This document shows positions 8,927-16,545 of a DNA stretch of 48,257 nt, one piece after another; positions within the stretch are counted from its first letter, which is position 1; each line of letters starts with the position of its first letter. The notes beneath the pieces were generated by a model, which worked only from the letters and a program-made list of their open reading frames with translations, was not told where the DNA came from and searched no databases. The stretch lies in contig NZ_DIXC01000039.1 of assembly GCF_002435945.1 (NCBI RefSeq), forward strand, positions 1-48,257, written 5' to 3'. The position numbers were made by a program, and so were the translations under genes. The stretch comes from Mesotoga sp. UBA6090 (GTDB lineage: Bacteria > Thermotogota > Thermotogae > Petrotogales > Kosmotogaceae).

Positions 8927-9012
8927 ACGTATCACCCCACTGTTCACAAATGAAAGAATCAGTATCACAAAAATTATGACTCACAAATGTTAATGAAAGA
9001 TCATCTCAAAAC

Positions 9013-9043
9013 AAAAAAAGCCGCCGCCTAAAACAGGCACGAC
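9013..9043 (-). terminator. intrinsic terminator after the diguanylate cyclase gene
   Basis: On the minus strand GTCGTGCC pairs with GGCGGCGGC (one bulged G) around a 7-base loop, followed by seven U. It lies about 120 bases past the cyclase stop and separates it from the ABC operon. Confidence 0.75.
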
Positions 9044-9164
9044 TTTCTCATCATCTCTGTCACGCTTAACATAGTCTAGCACAATCGGGAATGCAAAATC
9101 AACCTAAATGCCACTTACTCAAACCTAGCTTCATTTCTCTTCAATTTCAATACTAATGGTGCAA

Positions 9165-11090
9165 TCAATCATATGATGTAACCCTGTTCTTACCCTTTCT
9201 CTTTGACTCATACAAAGCTATGTCGGCGCGGCGCAGCAAGGCATCGAAATCACTTTCATCCTTATGGAGAGTGGAAACCCCGATGCTGATGCTCAGCTTT
9301 CCAAAGTCTTTGTGCTCCTTCTCGTACAGCCCCGATCTGAGTTTTTCGGCCATCTTACTTGCGCCTTCCAGATTGGTGTTAGTTACGATAACTAGAAACT
9401 CATCCCCGCCCCATCTCCCCAGATAATCGCAACTTCTGATGCTTGACTGAATGTAAGAACACGTAATTTTGAGAGCTTCATCACCGGCTAGATGGCCATA
9501 ATTATCGTTTATCATCTTGAGATTGTCAAGATCATACATCAGTAGTGAAAGTGGGCTTCCATAACGCCTTGATCTCTCCATTTCGGCTCTTAATAACTCG
9601 CTCAGTGAGTATCTATTCATTACACCGGTCAGCATGTCCGTAGTCGCCAGTTTCCTGTACCTCTCCTGGCTTTCACGAAGAGCCTCTTCAATCTGTTTGG
9701 TTGGGGAAATATCGATGTGGGTTCCAAGAATTCGCTTGGCCTTTCCATTCTTGTCTCTCTCTGCAGCTTCCCCCCTATCATGAACCCAGACCCACTCACC
9801 GCTTTTTGAAAGCATCCTATACTCTATGTCGAAGTAATCTTTCTCTCCGTTGTAACATCTCTCCATCTCTTCAAGCGAAGGAAGAAGATCTTCTGGATGC
9901 ACAAATTCCTTCCAGTCCTGAAAGGTTATCAGCGAATCGCCGCCAGGATACCCCATGATCTGGTAGTATCGATCGTTTATCGAAAGCTCTCCCTTGTCTA
10001 TATTGAAGTCCCAAAGACCAACATTCCCGCCCTTCACGGCAAGCGCAAGCCTCTCCTCACTCTGGCGCAGTGCGTCTTCGACCTGTTTTCTTTCTGTAAT
10101 GTCAGTCAACAACGCGATATGCCCTCTGATCTCGCCTTTGTTGCTATAGATGGGACTCTGCTTTATCTCTATGACTCTCTCTCGCACGTTCAACTCCCTC
10201 TTTTCGGAGCCAGAAGTGAAGAAGCTTACAAGAGACTCGATATCGGTGAAGACCTCCTGAACTGAGCTTCCAATAGCATCTGAAGCATCTATGCCCAACA
10301 TTTTGCAAGCCATCGGATTCAAATCGACTATTCTTCCGCCATCATCAAGAATGACTATCCCGTCTGGAAGCCTTTCTATTACAGTCTCTCTGGCTACGGG
10401 ACGTATGTCGAACAATCTATATCTGAAAACTCCTGCGGCGGCAAAAACGCCGGCTACTGTAAAGGCAAAAGGAGTCAAATCCAAATATCCTATATCAACA
10501 AAGTCAAACAAGTAGTTAATGTTGACCAATATGGGGAATACCGTTCCCAGTAGAGTAATCCTCAACTGACCCTTATACAGACCCGTCGAACGGATATACT
10601 TCCTGAAGACAGCAACGATTCCTGATAAAAGCAAGAAATAATTGTACAACATGGCAACCCAGAACAGTGGCCCGTGAACCAATCTCTGCAGGGGGAAAGC
10701 CGAAGTTTGATCTAGCTCACTAAGGGAGTAAAATAGCCAGTGTTGTTCATTTGTCCACATCGCAATCAAAACGGCAATGGGCACAATAAATAGCATCACA
10801 ATCCTCTTCCAGCCAAACCAATCTCTTTTGTCTACAAGCGCCATGGAGAAAAGAAAGTAGAAGACCGAAACGGACATTATTCCTGGATAAGAAATCTTGT
10901 TCAGAAGCCTCATACTTTCAAGATCATAAGAAAGCAACTCCAGCGCATAGAAAAGCGACCACCACGCTATAGACAGCATTAGTAGACCAAGAGTCCTGGC
11001 TTCCAAAAGACTCCTCTGCCTGAAACAAAGGAACACCATAAAAAAACAGATAGCCACTGGAAAGAACGTCAGAATCGCGTAAATATTCAA
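9165..11090 (-). CDS. membrane diguanylate cyclase: 7TM sensor, two PAS domains, GGDEF
   Basis: A protein of 641 residues. Residues 1-225 hold about seven membrane helices of the kind found at the N-terminus of some histidine kinases. PAS domain 1 lies around 235-335 (ends with HIALLTDITERKQ) and PAS domain 2 around 342-466 (ends with GTHIDISPTKQ). The GGDEF domain covers about 480-641, with GRWGGDEF (GGDEF at 561-565) and the RxxD inhibitory site RSCD (552-555) at the canonical spacing. It should therefore make cyclic di-GMP from two GTP and be product-inhibited. No EAL or HD-GYP domain is present. It starts at TTG 11090 after GGGGTG and is a single-gene unit with its own promoter (11123-11151) and terminator (9013-9043). 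The signal sensed by the 7TM or PAS parts is unknown. Confidence 0.9.
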   Translation of the reverse strand: MNIYAILTFFPVAICFFMVFLCFRQRSLLEARTLGLLMLSIAWWSLFYALELLSYDLESMRLLNKISYPGIMSVSVFYFLFSMALVDKRDWFGWKRIVMLFIVPIAVLIAMWTNEQHWLFYSLSELDQTSAFPLQRLVHGPLFWVAMLYNYFLLLSGIVAVFRKYIRSTGLYKGQLRITLLGTVFPILVNINYLFDFVDIGYLDLTPFAFTVAGVFAAAGVFRYRLFDIRPVARETVIERLPDGIVILDDGGRIVDLNPMACKMLGIDASDAIGSSVQEVFTDIESLVSFFTSGSEKRELNVRERVIEIKQSPIYSNKGEIRGHIALLTDITERKQVEDALRQSEERLALAVKGGNVGLWDFNIDKGELSINDRYYQIMGYPGGDSLITFQDWKEFVHPEDLLPSLEEMERCYNGEKDYFDIEYRMLSKSGEWVWVHDRGEAAERDKNGKAKRILGTHIDISPTKQIEEALRESQERYRKLATTDMLTGVMNRYSLSELLRAEMERSRRYGSPLSLLMYDLDNLKMINDNYGHLAGDEALKITCSYIQSSIRSCDYLGRWGGDEFLVIVTNTNLEGASKMAEKLRSGLYEKEHKDFGKLSISIGVSTLHKDESDFDALLRRADIALYESKRKGKNRVTSYD

Positions 11091-11122
11091 ATCTCACACC
11101 CCGAAAATCTCCTGATAGTCAG

Positions 11123-11151
11123 ATTATAAACGTTTTTTTACGGCTTGACAA
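11123..11151 (-). promoter_or_regulatory. sigma-70-type promoter of the diguanylate cyclase gene
   Basis: On the minus strand TTGTCA (-35, 11146-11151), a 17-base spacer, then a perfect TATAAT (-10, 11123-11128). Transcription would begin near 11116, about 26 bases before the TTG start of the cyclase gene. Confidence 0.75.
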
Positions 11152-11371
11152 AGAGAAGTAAATCATTACTGATGTGACAGGCATTGATCTTCAATGGACC
11201 AACGTTTTATGAGAAGAGTAAGAACAGAAGTGAGGCTGATAGCGTGGTAGCAGGTCCGGGTAGGGGGTTGGAAAGACCATCACAAATAATACCCATTTGC
11301 TGAACAAACCGGTACGGCTCGCTGACGCGAGGAAGCCTCTCAGGTCAACCGTCAACGGTCCACCGTCCGGG

Positions 11372-11490
11372 GTTGCAAGTTCCAAGATACAAGTTGCAAG
11401 AAGAAGCCAGACCTCTATCTGAAAGAGCAATGATAAGTGTCATCCCGCTCTCAAAGTCATCCTGACAATGCTCCTGGTCAGGATCTGGGC
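11372..11490 (+). repeat. dispersed repeat, copy 3
   Basis: Near-identical to 31-144 over the first 90 bases and in the same orientation, 11.3 kb apart. It is preceded by GTCAACCGTCAACGGTCCAC, which also precedes or neighbours the other repeat zone near 1212. A direct repeat of this length could support recombination that deletes or duplicates the intervening ABC, PHP and cyclase genes. Confidence 0.8.
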
Positions 11491-11620
11491 TTGGGTCTTG
11501 GCGAAGGACGGGTCCGTGATCTGGGACGGACAACGAAGGACGGGTCTTCTCAGCGTACAGCGGTTCCTAGGTGCGAGATCCCGTACAGGAACACTACGGG
11601 ATGACAATCTTAGGTGATTC

Positions 11621-11648
11621 TGTAGGGGCGAACGGCCGTTCGCCCGAA
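11621..11648. repeat. 20-bp perfect palindrome repeat, copy 1
   Basis: Contains GGGCGAACGGCCGTTCGCCC, a perfect 20-bp palindrome, inside a 28-base unit (TGTA prefix, GAA suffix) repeated exactly at 12198-12225. It can form a long GC-rich hairpin. Similar GGGGCGAACGGCCGTTCGCC elements are known to be scattered in intergenic DNA of unrelated bacteria. Confidence 0.85.
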
Positions 11649-11835
11649 GAGGGGAAGCCCTCTCACAGGCGCAAGACAGAAGCCAAAAAGTAGTCGGTCT
11701 GCTGTGCGGGCCAGTCACCTTCGGTGGCCTGTCAGGCTTCGCCTGGCCAGTCCCGGCTACGCAGAGCTAAAACAGCCGCTGGGATAAGAAAGGCTGAAGG
11801 CTGTACGCTGGAAAACGAAGGATCGGTTGGAAGAA

Positions 11836-11947
11836 CGGGTCAGGAAATACGGGTTACTAGGAGCGGGTTACAGAGCGCGGGTTAGAAAGATCGGGTTACG
11901 AAGAACGGGTTAAGAAAACCGGGTTGATGAGAGCGGGTTTTGCTAGA
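11836..11947 (+). repeat. tandem array, 14-base period, about eight units
   Basis: Units begin at 11836, 11850, 11864, 11878, 11892, 11906, 11920 and 11934, each exactly 14 bases apart. Every unit starts CGGGT, followed by a variable purine-rich tail such as TACAGAGCG, TAGAAAGAT, TACGAAGAA or TAAGAAAAC. Phase is kept perfectly while the tails vary. There are no spacers of CRISPR type, no nearby cas genes and no coding frame. Confidence 0.85.
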
Positions 11948-12197
11948 TAAAAGAAGTGTTTCAGGAAGTGATGCTACCAAGAATACTAGACGCGAGGCTG
12001 GGTGAGAACCTCTGAAGAAGTGATGCTGGGAAGTACATCCCAGGAAGTGAGGCTCGCTGCGCGAGGAAGAATAAAACAATGCACTGAAAAGCATCAGTGG
12101 ACGCAAGGCCCGCTTCGCGGGGAAAGATCCTCAAAGCCAGTCTGCTACGCAGGTAGATCTTCTCTATCTGTGATCCCATTAAGAATCGCGAAATTCT

Positions 12198-12225
12198 TGT
12201 AGGGGCGAACGGCCGTTCGCCCGAA
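12198..12225. repeat. 20-bp perfect palindrome repeat, copy 2
   Basis: Identical over 28 bases to 11621-11648, including the flanking TGTA and GAA. Confidence 0.85.
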
Positions 12226-12489
12226 ACACGTTCTCCCAAGCGTGAAAAGTTTTCTACCTTGACCAAGAACGAAAAACTTTCCTACTTGGCATGCTCCAAC
12301 ACACAACCGTACCTGTAGCCACGCTTAGGCTCTCTTATCCTATGCTCTCCGTTCGCAATGAGGGAAAAAAGTGCGGAGCTTATGAACAACCAGAGAGAAG
12401 TAAAGAGAAGCAAGAGTACAAGAAGGGAGGTGGAAGAAAAATGCAAACATCTTCTAACCTCCCACTCTTGCCTCAATTTGGCAAAAAGC

Positions 12490-12702
12490 TCACTCTTTTA
12501 CAGGCGCCGAATCCTTCTCCTTATTGAGGGCGTCGATCAATTCATCGACGAGTTTGGGATTGATTGTAATTCCCTTTTTAGTTGGTTTGTAGTCGCCTTC
12601 ATCATCTTGATAGTAGATCCTGAGATCAAGGAATTCGTGGCCTTTAAACTCTCTCTTCGAGACACGAACGATTTCAGTGTCATTTCTCTTTATGTCTGTC
12701 AA
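12490..12702 (-). CDS. PC4/YdbC-family single-stranded-DNA-binding protein
   Basis: About 70 residues. The segment REFKGHEFLDLRIYYQDDEG, followed by YKPTKKGITINPKLVDELID, is the complete PC4 (transcriptional coactivator p15) fold as seen in small bacterial YdbC-type proteins, which bind single-stranded DNA as dimers. I chose TTG at 12702 because GGAGTG lies about 6 bases upstream. The longer frame from 12720 would place that ribosome site inside the coding sequence. It is a lone gene on the minus strand between the repeat zone and a divergently oriented oxidoreductase gene. Its role is probably in DNA repair, replication or transcription; the exact job in this lineage is not established here. 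Confidence 0.8.
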   Translation of the reverse strand: MTDIKRNDTEIVRVSKREFKGHEFLDLRIYYQDDEGDYKPTKKGITINPKLVDELIDALNKEKDSAPVKE

Positions 12703-12825
12703 ACTCTTCACTCCTTTCAAATTTAATCTTTCCTTTTATATCACATCAAGGAGAATTTGACTATCTTCCTCCATAAGAATTGAGTGATAGAATCGGTTCA
12801 GTGAAGATTAAGGTGGTCGATTCTC

Positions 12826-14058
12826 TTGATAGATCTAATAATGGTAGGCGCGGGAAATAGAGGGTATTTCGCGTATGGTCAGGCTGTCTTTTTAGTAGAC
12901 GGTGCGCGCGTGGTTGCTGTGGCTGAGCCTGATGAGTTTAGAAGAGAGAGATTTGCAAAGGATCACTCTATTATTCCTCAAAATGCTGTGGCTGAATGGA
13001 AATCGCTCCTTTCACGACCCAAGTTTGCAGATGGTGTTATCGTTGCCTCACCTGAGGCTGTGCATGTAGAGCCGGCAATCGAAGCTCTTAAAAGTGGCTA
13101 CGCAGTTCTACTCGAGAAACCGGTCTCTGCCGATTTGAACGGCATCAGGGATTTGATAAGCTCCGGCGCAGACACATCGAGGCTTTTTCTTGCCCACGTT
13201 TTGAGATACTCTGGCTTCTTCAAAATGATCAAGTCGCTTCTTGAATCGGAAGCTATCGGAAAGCTAATTGCAGTTGAGTACACGGAGCAGGTCGCCTTCT
13301 ATCACTTCGCTCACTCCTACGTAAGGGGAAATTGGAGAGACTCGACACGTACAGGTCCTTCCATTCTCTCAAAGAGTTGTCACGACATGGACATCCTTAC
13401 CTGGTTGCTTTCCTCTAGAGCACTCTCAGTCGTTTCCCACGGTGACCTCAAGTACTTCCGTAGAGAGAACGCGCCCGCAAGTTCTACAGAAAGATGCCTG
13501 GACTGTCCTCTCAAAGAAACCTGCCCGTATTCGGCCGTGACGCAGTATCTTTCGGATAATACCTGCTGGCCAGTGAATACGATTGGAAATGATATGTCAC
13601 TCGAAAAGAGAAGGGATGTTCTTCGTACCGGCAGTTACGGCAAATGCGTTTTCAGAAGCGACAACAACGTTGCAGATTATCAGAATGTTCTAGTCTCGTT
13701 CGAAAACGGCGCGGAAGCTTCTTTCTCCATGAATGCCTTCACAAGTTCAAAGACAAGGAAGATCTTCATTAGCGGAAGCGACGGAGAGGTCTACGGAGAC
13801 TTTGAAAGAGACAGAGTCAAGGTGAGACTCTTCTCAGGAGAGACGAAGATTTACAAGATATCACATGACGGGTCAAGGCACGGCGGCGGCGACATGGAGA
13901 TTACTAGAGATTTCGTGAGATACCTGAAAGGCGAAACGGGAGGACTGTCAACTTCGTTCAAAGACTCGATTCAGAGTCACCTCATGTGCTGGGCTGCAGA
14001 AAAGTCAAGACTTGAAGGTGGTTCGAAAATCGATCCATGGAGTCTTCTTGCTCTATGA
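12826..14058 (+). CDS. Gfo/Idh/MocA-family NAD(P)-dependent oxidoreductase
   Basis: A protein of 410 residues. The Rossmann motif GAGNRG lies at 8-13, and the EKP motif at 97-99 carries the catalytic-site lysine characteristic of the family. The C-terminal half is the family's alpha/beta substrate domain. It carries a cysteine cluster (CLDCPLKETCPY) seen in a subgroup of these enzymes, possibly a structural metal site. The substrate, likely a sugar, inositol or amino sugar, cannot be assigned. It starts at TTG 12826, with AAGGTGG 9 bases upstream. The 3' end overlaps the convergent ABC ATPase gene by 6 bases, leaving no room for a terminator between them. No sugar-transport genes are adjacent. 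Confidence 0.85.
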   Translation: MIDLIMVGAGNRGYFAYGQAVFLVDGARVVAVAEPDEFRRERFAKDHSIIPQNAVAEWKSLLSRPKFADGVIVASPEAVHVEPAIEALKSGYAVLLEKPVSADLNGIRDLISSGADTSRLFLAHVLRYSGFFKMIKSLLESEAIGKLIAVEYTEQVAFYHFAHSYVRGNWRDSTRTGPSILSKSCHDMDILTWLLSSRALSVVSHGDLKYFRRENAPASSTERCLDCPLKETCPYSAVTQYLSDNTCWPVNTIGNDMSLEKRRDVLRTGSYGKCVFRSDNNVADYQNVLVSFENGAEASFSMNAFTSSKTRKIFISGSDGEVYGDFERDRVKVRLFSGETKIYKISHDGSRHGGGDMEITRDFVRYLKGETGGLSTSFKDSIQSHLMCWAAEKSRLEGGSKIDPWSLLAL

Positions 14059-14967
14059 TTTCTCTCCGGTAAGTTCGACGAATACATCTTCAAGAGAAGG
14101 TCTTTTGTGCTCAATATCAATCACTTCAAGTTTCATCCGCAAAACCGTTGGAAGGACATCCTCGATAGTCCACCCCGGCTGGAAGTTTATCTTCACTGCT
14201 CCATCAACCCTGATTTCGCTTTGATACCCCTCGATCTTTTCTAAGGAGAAATCAGGTGAACCCTTCACCGTAACGGTAACTCGATCTCTCTTCATAGAAG
14301 CAAGAATGTCTTCTAGTCTCCCACTAGAGATCAACTCTCCTCTGTGCATTATGCCAACTGACTTCGCAATGCTCTCAGCCTCACCCATTACGTGTGTAGT
14401 TAGGATTATTGTTATTCCCGATTCATTGAGCTCTCTCACCATGTTCCTAATAGTCCTCGTCGAATGGGGATCCAGTCCGAGGGTCGGTTCATCCATGAAT
14501 AGTATCTCCGGATCATGAAGCAAAGCCCTTATAAAATTCACTCTCTGCTTCATCCCAGTCGAAAAGACTCTGACCGGCTTGTTTTTCCAATCAAGCATAT
14601 CTACCTTCTCGAGGAGATCGTGGATCCTCTTCATCGCGTCCTTTCTGCCAACACGGAGCATCGAAGCAAAGAAAAGCAAATTTTCGATGGGAGTGAGTCG
14701 ATCATAAAGAATAACCCGCTCCGAAACAAGTCCGACCTTCTTTCTAATCTCTCTTGCTTTACTGTTCAAATCCATTCCTGCGACTCTCACGTTGCCCGAA
14801 GTAGGCTTCATCAGACCTGTCAGGATCCTTATCAGGGTTGACTTGCCGGCCCCGTTCGGTCCGAGAAGGCAGTAGACATCACCACTCTCTATTGAAAGGG
14901 ACACTTTGTTCAGAGCTTCAAAAGAACCAAACTTCTTCACGAGATTGGATGTAACAATCGCAGCCAA
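14053..14967 (-). CDS. ABC transporter ATP-binding protein (ABC-2 / CcmA type), no permease adjacent
   Basis: A protein of 304 residues. Walker A is GPNGAGKST (36-44), the signature is FSTGMKQR (135-142), Walker B is ILFMDEP (155-161), and the H-loop is in TTHVMGEAES. The C-terminal 80 residues form the extra domain typical of ABC-2 exporter ATPases (drug, lantibiotic, Na+ or lipid export). It begins at TTG 14967 behind GAGGTGG. Such ATPases are normally followed by a membrane partner gene, but here the next gene downstream is convergent and upstream is tRNA-Pro. The partner is therefore elsewhere or lost. It does not belong to the CUT1 importer at 5942-8926, which needs an MsmK/UgpC-type ATPase. 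Confidence 0.85.
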   Translation of the reverse strand: MAAIVTSNLVKKFGSFEALNKVSLSIESGDVYCLLGPNGAGKSTLIRILTGLMKPTSGNVRVAGMDLNSKAREIRKKVGLVSERVILYDRLTPIENLLFFASMLRVGRKDAMKRIHDLLEKVDMLDWKNKPVRVFSTGMKQRVNFIRALLHDPEILFMDEPTLGLDPHSTRTIRNMVRELNESGITIILTTHVMGEAESIAKSVGIMHRGELISSGRLEDILASMKRDRVTVTVKGSPDFSLEKIEGYQSEIRVDGAVKINFQPGWTIEDVLPTVLRMKLEVIDIEHKRPSLEDVFVELTGEKS

Positions 14968-15146
14968 CTATTACCACCTCAATAAATATTCTACTACATT
15001 TCCTGTAAATGGCTCTTGATGTTTCCCATGTTGAACCACATGATTGCCGTTCAGTCTAAATGATAGCCTAGATCTTTGACAAGCTACTGGGAGTGGATTT
15101 TTCTATCTCTATTCTCCGTTCAATTCATTACTCTGATTCTGTACTA

Positions 15147-15175
15147 TTGACGGCATCCCTAAAATCTGATATATT
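15147..15175 (+). promoter_or_regulatory. promoter of tRNA-Pro
   Basis: TTGACG (15147-15152), 17-base spacer, TATATT (15170-15175). Predicted start near 15182, six bases before the mature tRNA 5' end. Confidence 0.75.
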
Positions 15176-15187
15176 TAGATTCGTGAG

Positions 15188-15263
15188 CGGGGAGTAGCGC
15201 AGTTGGAAGCGCGCCTGTCTTGGGCACAGGAGGTCGCAGGTTCAAATCCTGTCTTCCCGACCA
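15188..15263 (+). tRNA. tRNA-Pro (anticodon UGG)
   Basis: 76 bases with encoded CCA. Acceptor stem CGGGGAG / CTTCCCG, D-stem GCGC / GCGC, anticodon stem CCTGT / ACAGG with loop CTTGGGC (anticodon TGG), and T-arm GCAGG TTCAAAT CCTGT. All stems pair. It is the last recognisable host gene before the phage genes, with its 3' end facing them, which makes it the likely integration target. Confidence 0.95.
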
Positions 15264-15311
15264 GCAGTTAGTACCGCGATGATAGTTCTAATACCCTACC
15301 AAAGTCTATTA

Positions 15312-15331
15312 GACGCGATGAGAGTCGCGTC
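15312..15331 (+). terminator. hairpin downstream of tRNA-Pro
   Basis: Perfect 7-bp stem GACGCGA / TCGCGTC with a 6-base loop, followed by ATTTTAAT. It could be the tRNA terminator or a structured element at the prophage end; the U-tract is short. Confidence 0.5.
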
Positions 15332-15340
15332 ATTTTAATG

Positions 15341-15373
15341 AAAAAAGTCCCTCCCATATCGGGAGGGCTTTTT
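15341..15373. terminator. bidirectional terminator between tRNA-Pro and the prophage lysis genes
   Basis: AAAAAAGT, stem CCCTCCC / GGGAGGG with loop ATATC, then CTTTTT. Both strands give a strong stem plus U-tract, so it can stop tRNA transcription entering the phage and late phage transcription entering the host. Confidence 0.85.
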
Positions 15374-15408
15374 CATCAGGTCTAGGAGGTTTAGAATGAA
15401 CGCGTCTA

Positions 15409-15651
15409 TTAGAATCTCAATTCAAATCCTATGAGTAGATCGAAATATGTTATGCGAACGTTCCATGCTCCGCCGACGTGAAAGTAAAACGGCGGTTTGA
15501 TTCGGAAACCTAACGTTCCCCTGAACTCTTTGGAATCGAGTGAAAGGTTTATGCTGAACCAGTCCTTCTCGTACACAGGGAGGAAGTTGTACTTGAAGTC
15601 CGTAGTCGTCAGCTCTGGCAGTTTTATCCTAACTCCTGTTACTTCGTTCAT
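15409..15651 (-). CDS. small beta-rich protein, last gene of the late operon, function unknown
   Basis: A protein of 80 residues. The sequence alternates polar and hydrophobic residues over most of its length (DWFSINLSLDSKEFRGTLGF, PFYFHVGGAWNVRITYFDLL) and ends in IGFELRF with a terminal phenylalanine, as outer-membrane beta-strands do. There is no signal peptide and no transmembrane helix. It overlaps the holin gene by 4 bases, so it is translated with the lysis genes and is the last gene before the terminator. In phages of diderm hosts this position often encodes spanins, but no spanin-like helix or lipobox is seen. It could be an envelope-disrupting factor, a small virion protein or a fibre remnant. 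Function is not recognised. Confidence 0.7.
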   Translation of the reverse strand: MNEVTGVRIKLPELTTTDFKYNFLPVYEKDWFSINLSLDSKEFRGTLGFRIKPPFYFHVGGAWNVRITYFDLLIGFELRF

Positions 15652-16103
15652 TTGTTAAATAAGAATTTTAACGCAGCCTCTACAATATCTGGCATCATCT
15701 CTTTCTGATCTGGAGCAAGCTCCTTCCCATCAGAGGTTGCCAGCTTCTCGGCCAGCTCAACGGCTTTAGTTTTAATTGAGTCGTTTAACGCGATAATATC
15801 TCCGCCGTTCTTTTTCAGCTCTGCCTTGAGGGTTTTGTACTGCTGTTCCATAGAAGCAACGCTAATAGTCGCGTATTTCATAAGCATATCTACTACGCTA
15901 TCATTAGCAGGGTCTTTATCGAATTTCTTCACGATAGAGGCCACAACGTCTGTTATTACCTTCGTTCCTGTCGGTATCATGTCTATCATCATCTGATTGA
16001 CAGCCGAAGTCTCTTTGTCTCTCGCCTGAAGCAATTTAACGATCACGAACGTGAATACTAGAACAATTGCAAGATAGATCAGAAAGCCTACAACATCAGT
16101 CAT
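15648..16103 (-). CDS. holin, LLH-type (superfamily 6-like)
   Basis: A protein of 151 residues with one N-terminal membrane helix (VVGFLIYLAIVLVFTFVIVK, residues 4-23). A long charged helical cytoplasmic part follows (KKFDKDPAND to the C-terminus FLFNK). One membrane span plus a helical tail of about 120 residues is the layout of LL-H-type holins. It overlaps the endolysin gene upstream by 8 bases and the small beta-rich gene downstream by 4. Placement right after the endolysin supports a role in timing release of the enzyme across the inner membrane. The assignment relies on topology and position rather than a diagnostic motif. Confidence 0.65.
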   Translation of the reverse strand: MTDVVGFLIYLAIVLVFTFVIVKLLQARDKETSAVNQMMIDMIPTGTKVITDVVASIVKKFDKDPANDSVVDMLMKYATISVASMEQQYKTLKAELKKNGGDIIALNDSIKTKAVELAEKLATSDGKELAPDQKEMMPDIVEAALKFLFNK

Positions 16104-16545
16104 TATCTTCCCTCCATTTCGGAAGACTCTTATATACGCTTATGCAAAGCGCAGTATAGTTTGGGTCAGTTGCATAAGCGCCGAATCTTCCATATTTTAG
16201 GCTGTCGAAGTACAGTAGCGGATTGTACCTGTACGACCAAGCCACATCGTAGTGTAGTCGGATTTTCTCGCAGTACTTCAGCATACATACCAAAGGAGAT
16301 GTGTAGGAAGCGAACCTTTGAACCTTGCTCACCATATGGCCCATCTCCCACTCTTTTGTCGTTTTCTCGAAGTACGGCTCGCCCTCTCTCGCCTTTATCC
16401 CAAACAGGTTGTTTCCATACACGTGTTCTCCCCAACCCGTCTCCAAAGCGCTCTGAGCAAGAATCAAGTCAGCTATAAGCCCTGTTGCCCCTTCTACGAG
16501 CAGTGCGTCCTTTCCATATATCATGCAGAAGTCGTTTTTTGTCAT
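16096..16545 (-). CDS. endolysin, N-acetylglucosaminidase (GH73/FlgJ-type) domain
   Basis: A protein of 149 residues. ILAQSALETGWGEHVYGNNL, followed by FGIKA, is the signature of the glucosaminidase family, with the likely catalytic Glu at residue 35. A second conserved block is RFASYTSPLVCMLKYCEKIR, and the domain ends YGRFGAYATDPNYT. The whole protein is one catalytic domain, without signal peptide or cell-wall-binding repeats, so it needs a holin for export. It cuts the glycan chain of peptidoglycan between N-acetylglucosamine and N-acetylmuramic acid. It sits between a coiled-coil membrane protein and the holin, overlapping each by a few bases, which defines a lysis cassette. Confidence 0.9.
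   Translation of the reverse strand: MTKNDFCMIYGKDALLVEGATGLIADLILAQSALETGWGEHVYGNNLFGIKAREGEPYFEKTTKEWEMGHMVSKVQRFASYTSPLVCMLKYCEKIRLHYDVAWSYRYNPLLYFDSLKYGRFGAYATDPNYTALCISVYKSLPKWREDND

Larger units (their letters stand above)
11152..12489. other. gene-free repeat zone
   Basis: About 1.3 kb without a supported gene on either strand. It holds a dispersed repeat copy (11372-11490), two copies of a palindromic repeat (11621-11648, 12198-12225), a 14-base-period tandem array (11836-11947) and hairpin-like CTTCGGTGGCC / GGCTTCGCCTGGCC segments around 11713-11755. Degenerate GAAGTGATGCT units recur near 11968 and 12017. The frames here are open only by chance and encode low-complexity basic peptides. 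Confidence 0.7.

Noticed and set aside
11836..11947. Possible CRISPR array.
   Set aside because: The constant part is only 5-7 bases, units are 14 bases long with no spacers, and no cas genes are near.
12282..12476. A 64-codon frame on the minus strand with a hydrophobic stretch, next to the PC4 gene.
   Set aside because: No ribosome site, no coupling to a neighbour, and overlapping frames are equally long; treated as chance.
15241..15430. The 10-base string TTCAAATCCT of the tRNA T-arm recurs at 15421 inside the last phage gene and could be an attachment core.
   Set aside because: Only 10 bases match, the flanks differ completely, and the second copy is inside a coding frame on the same side of the prophage. 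A true second attachment site should be at the far end.
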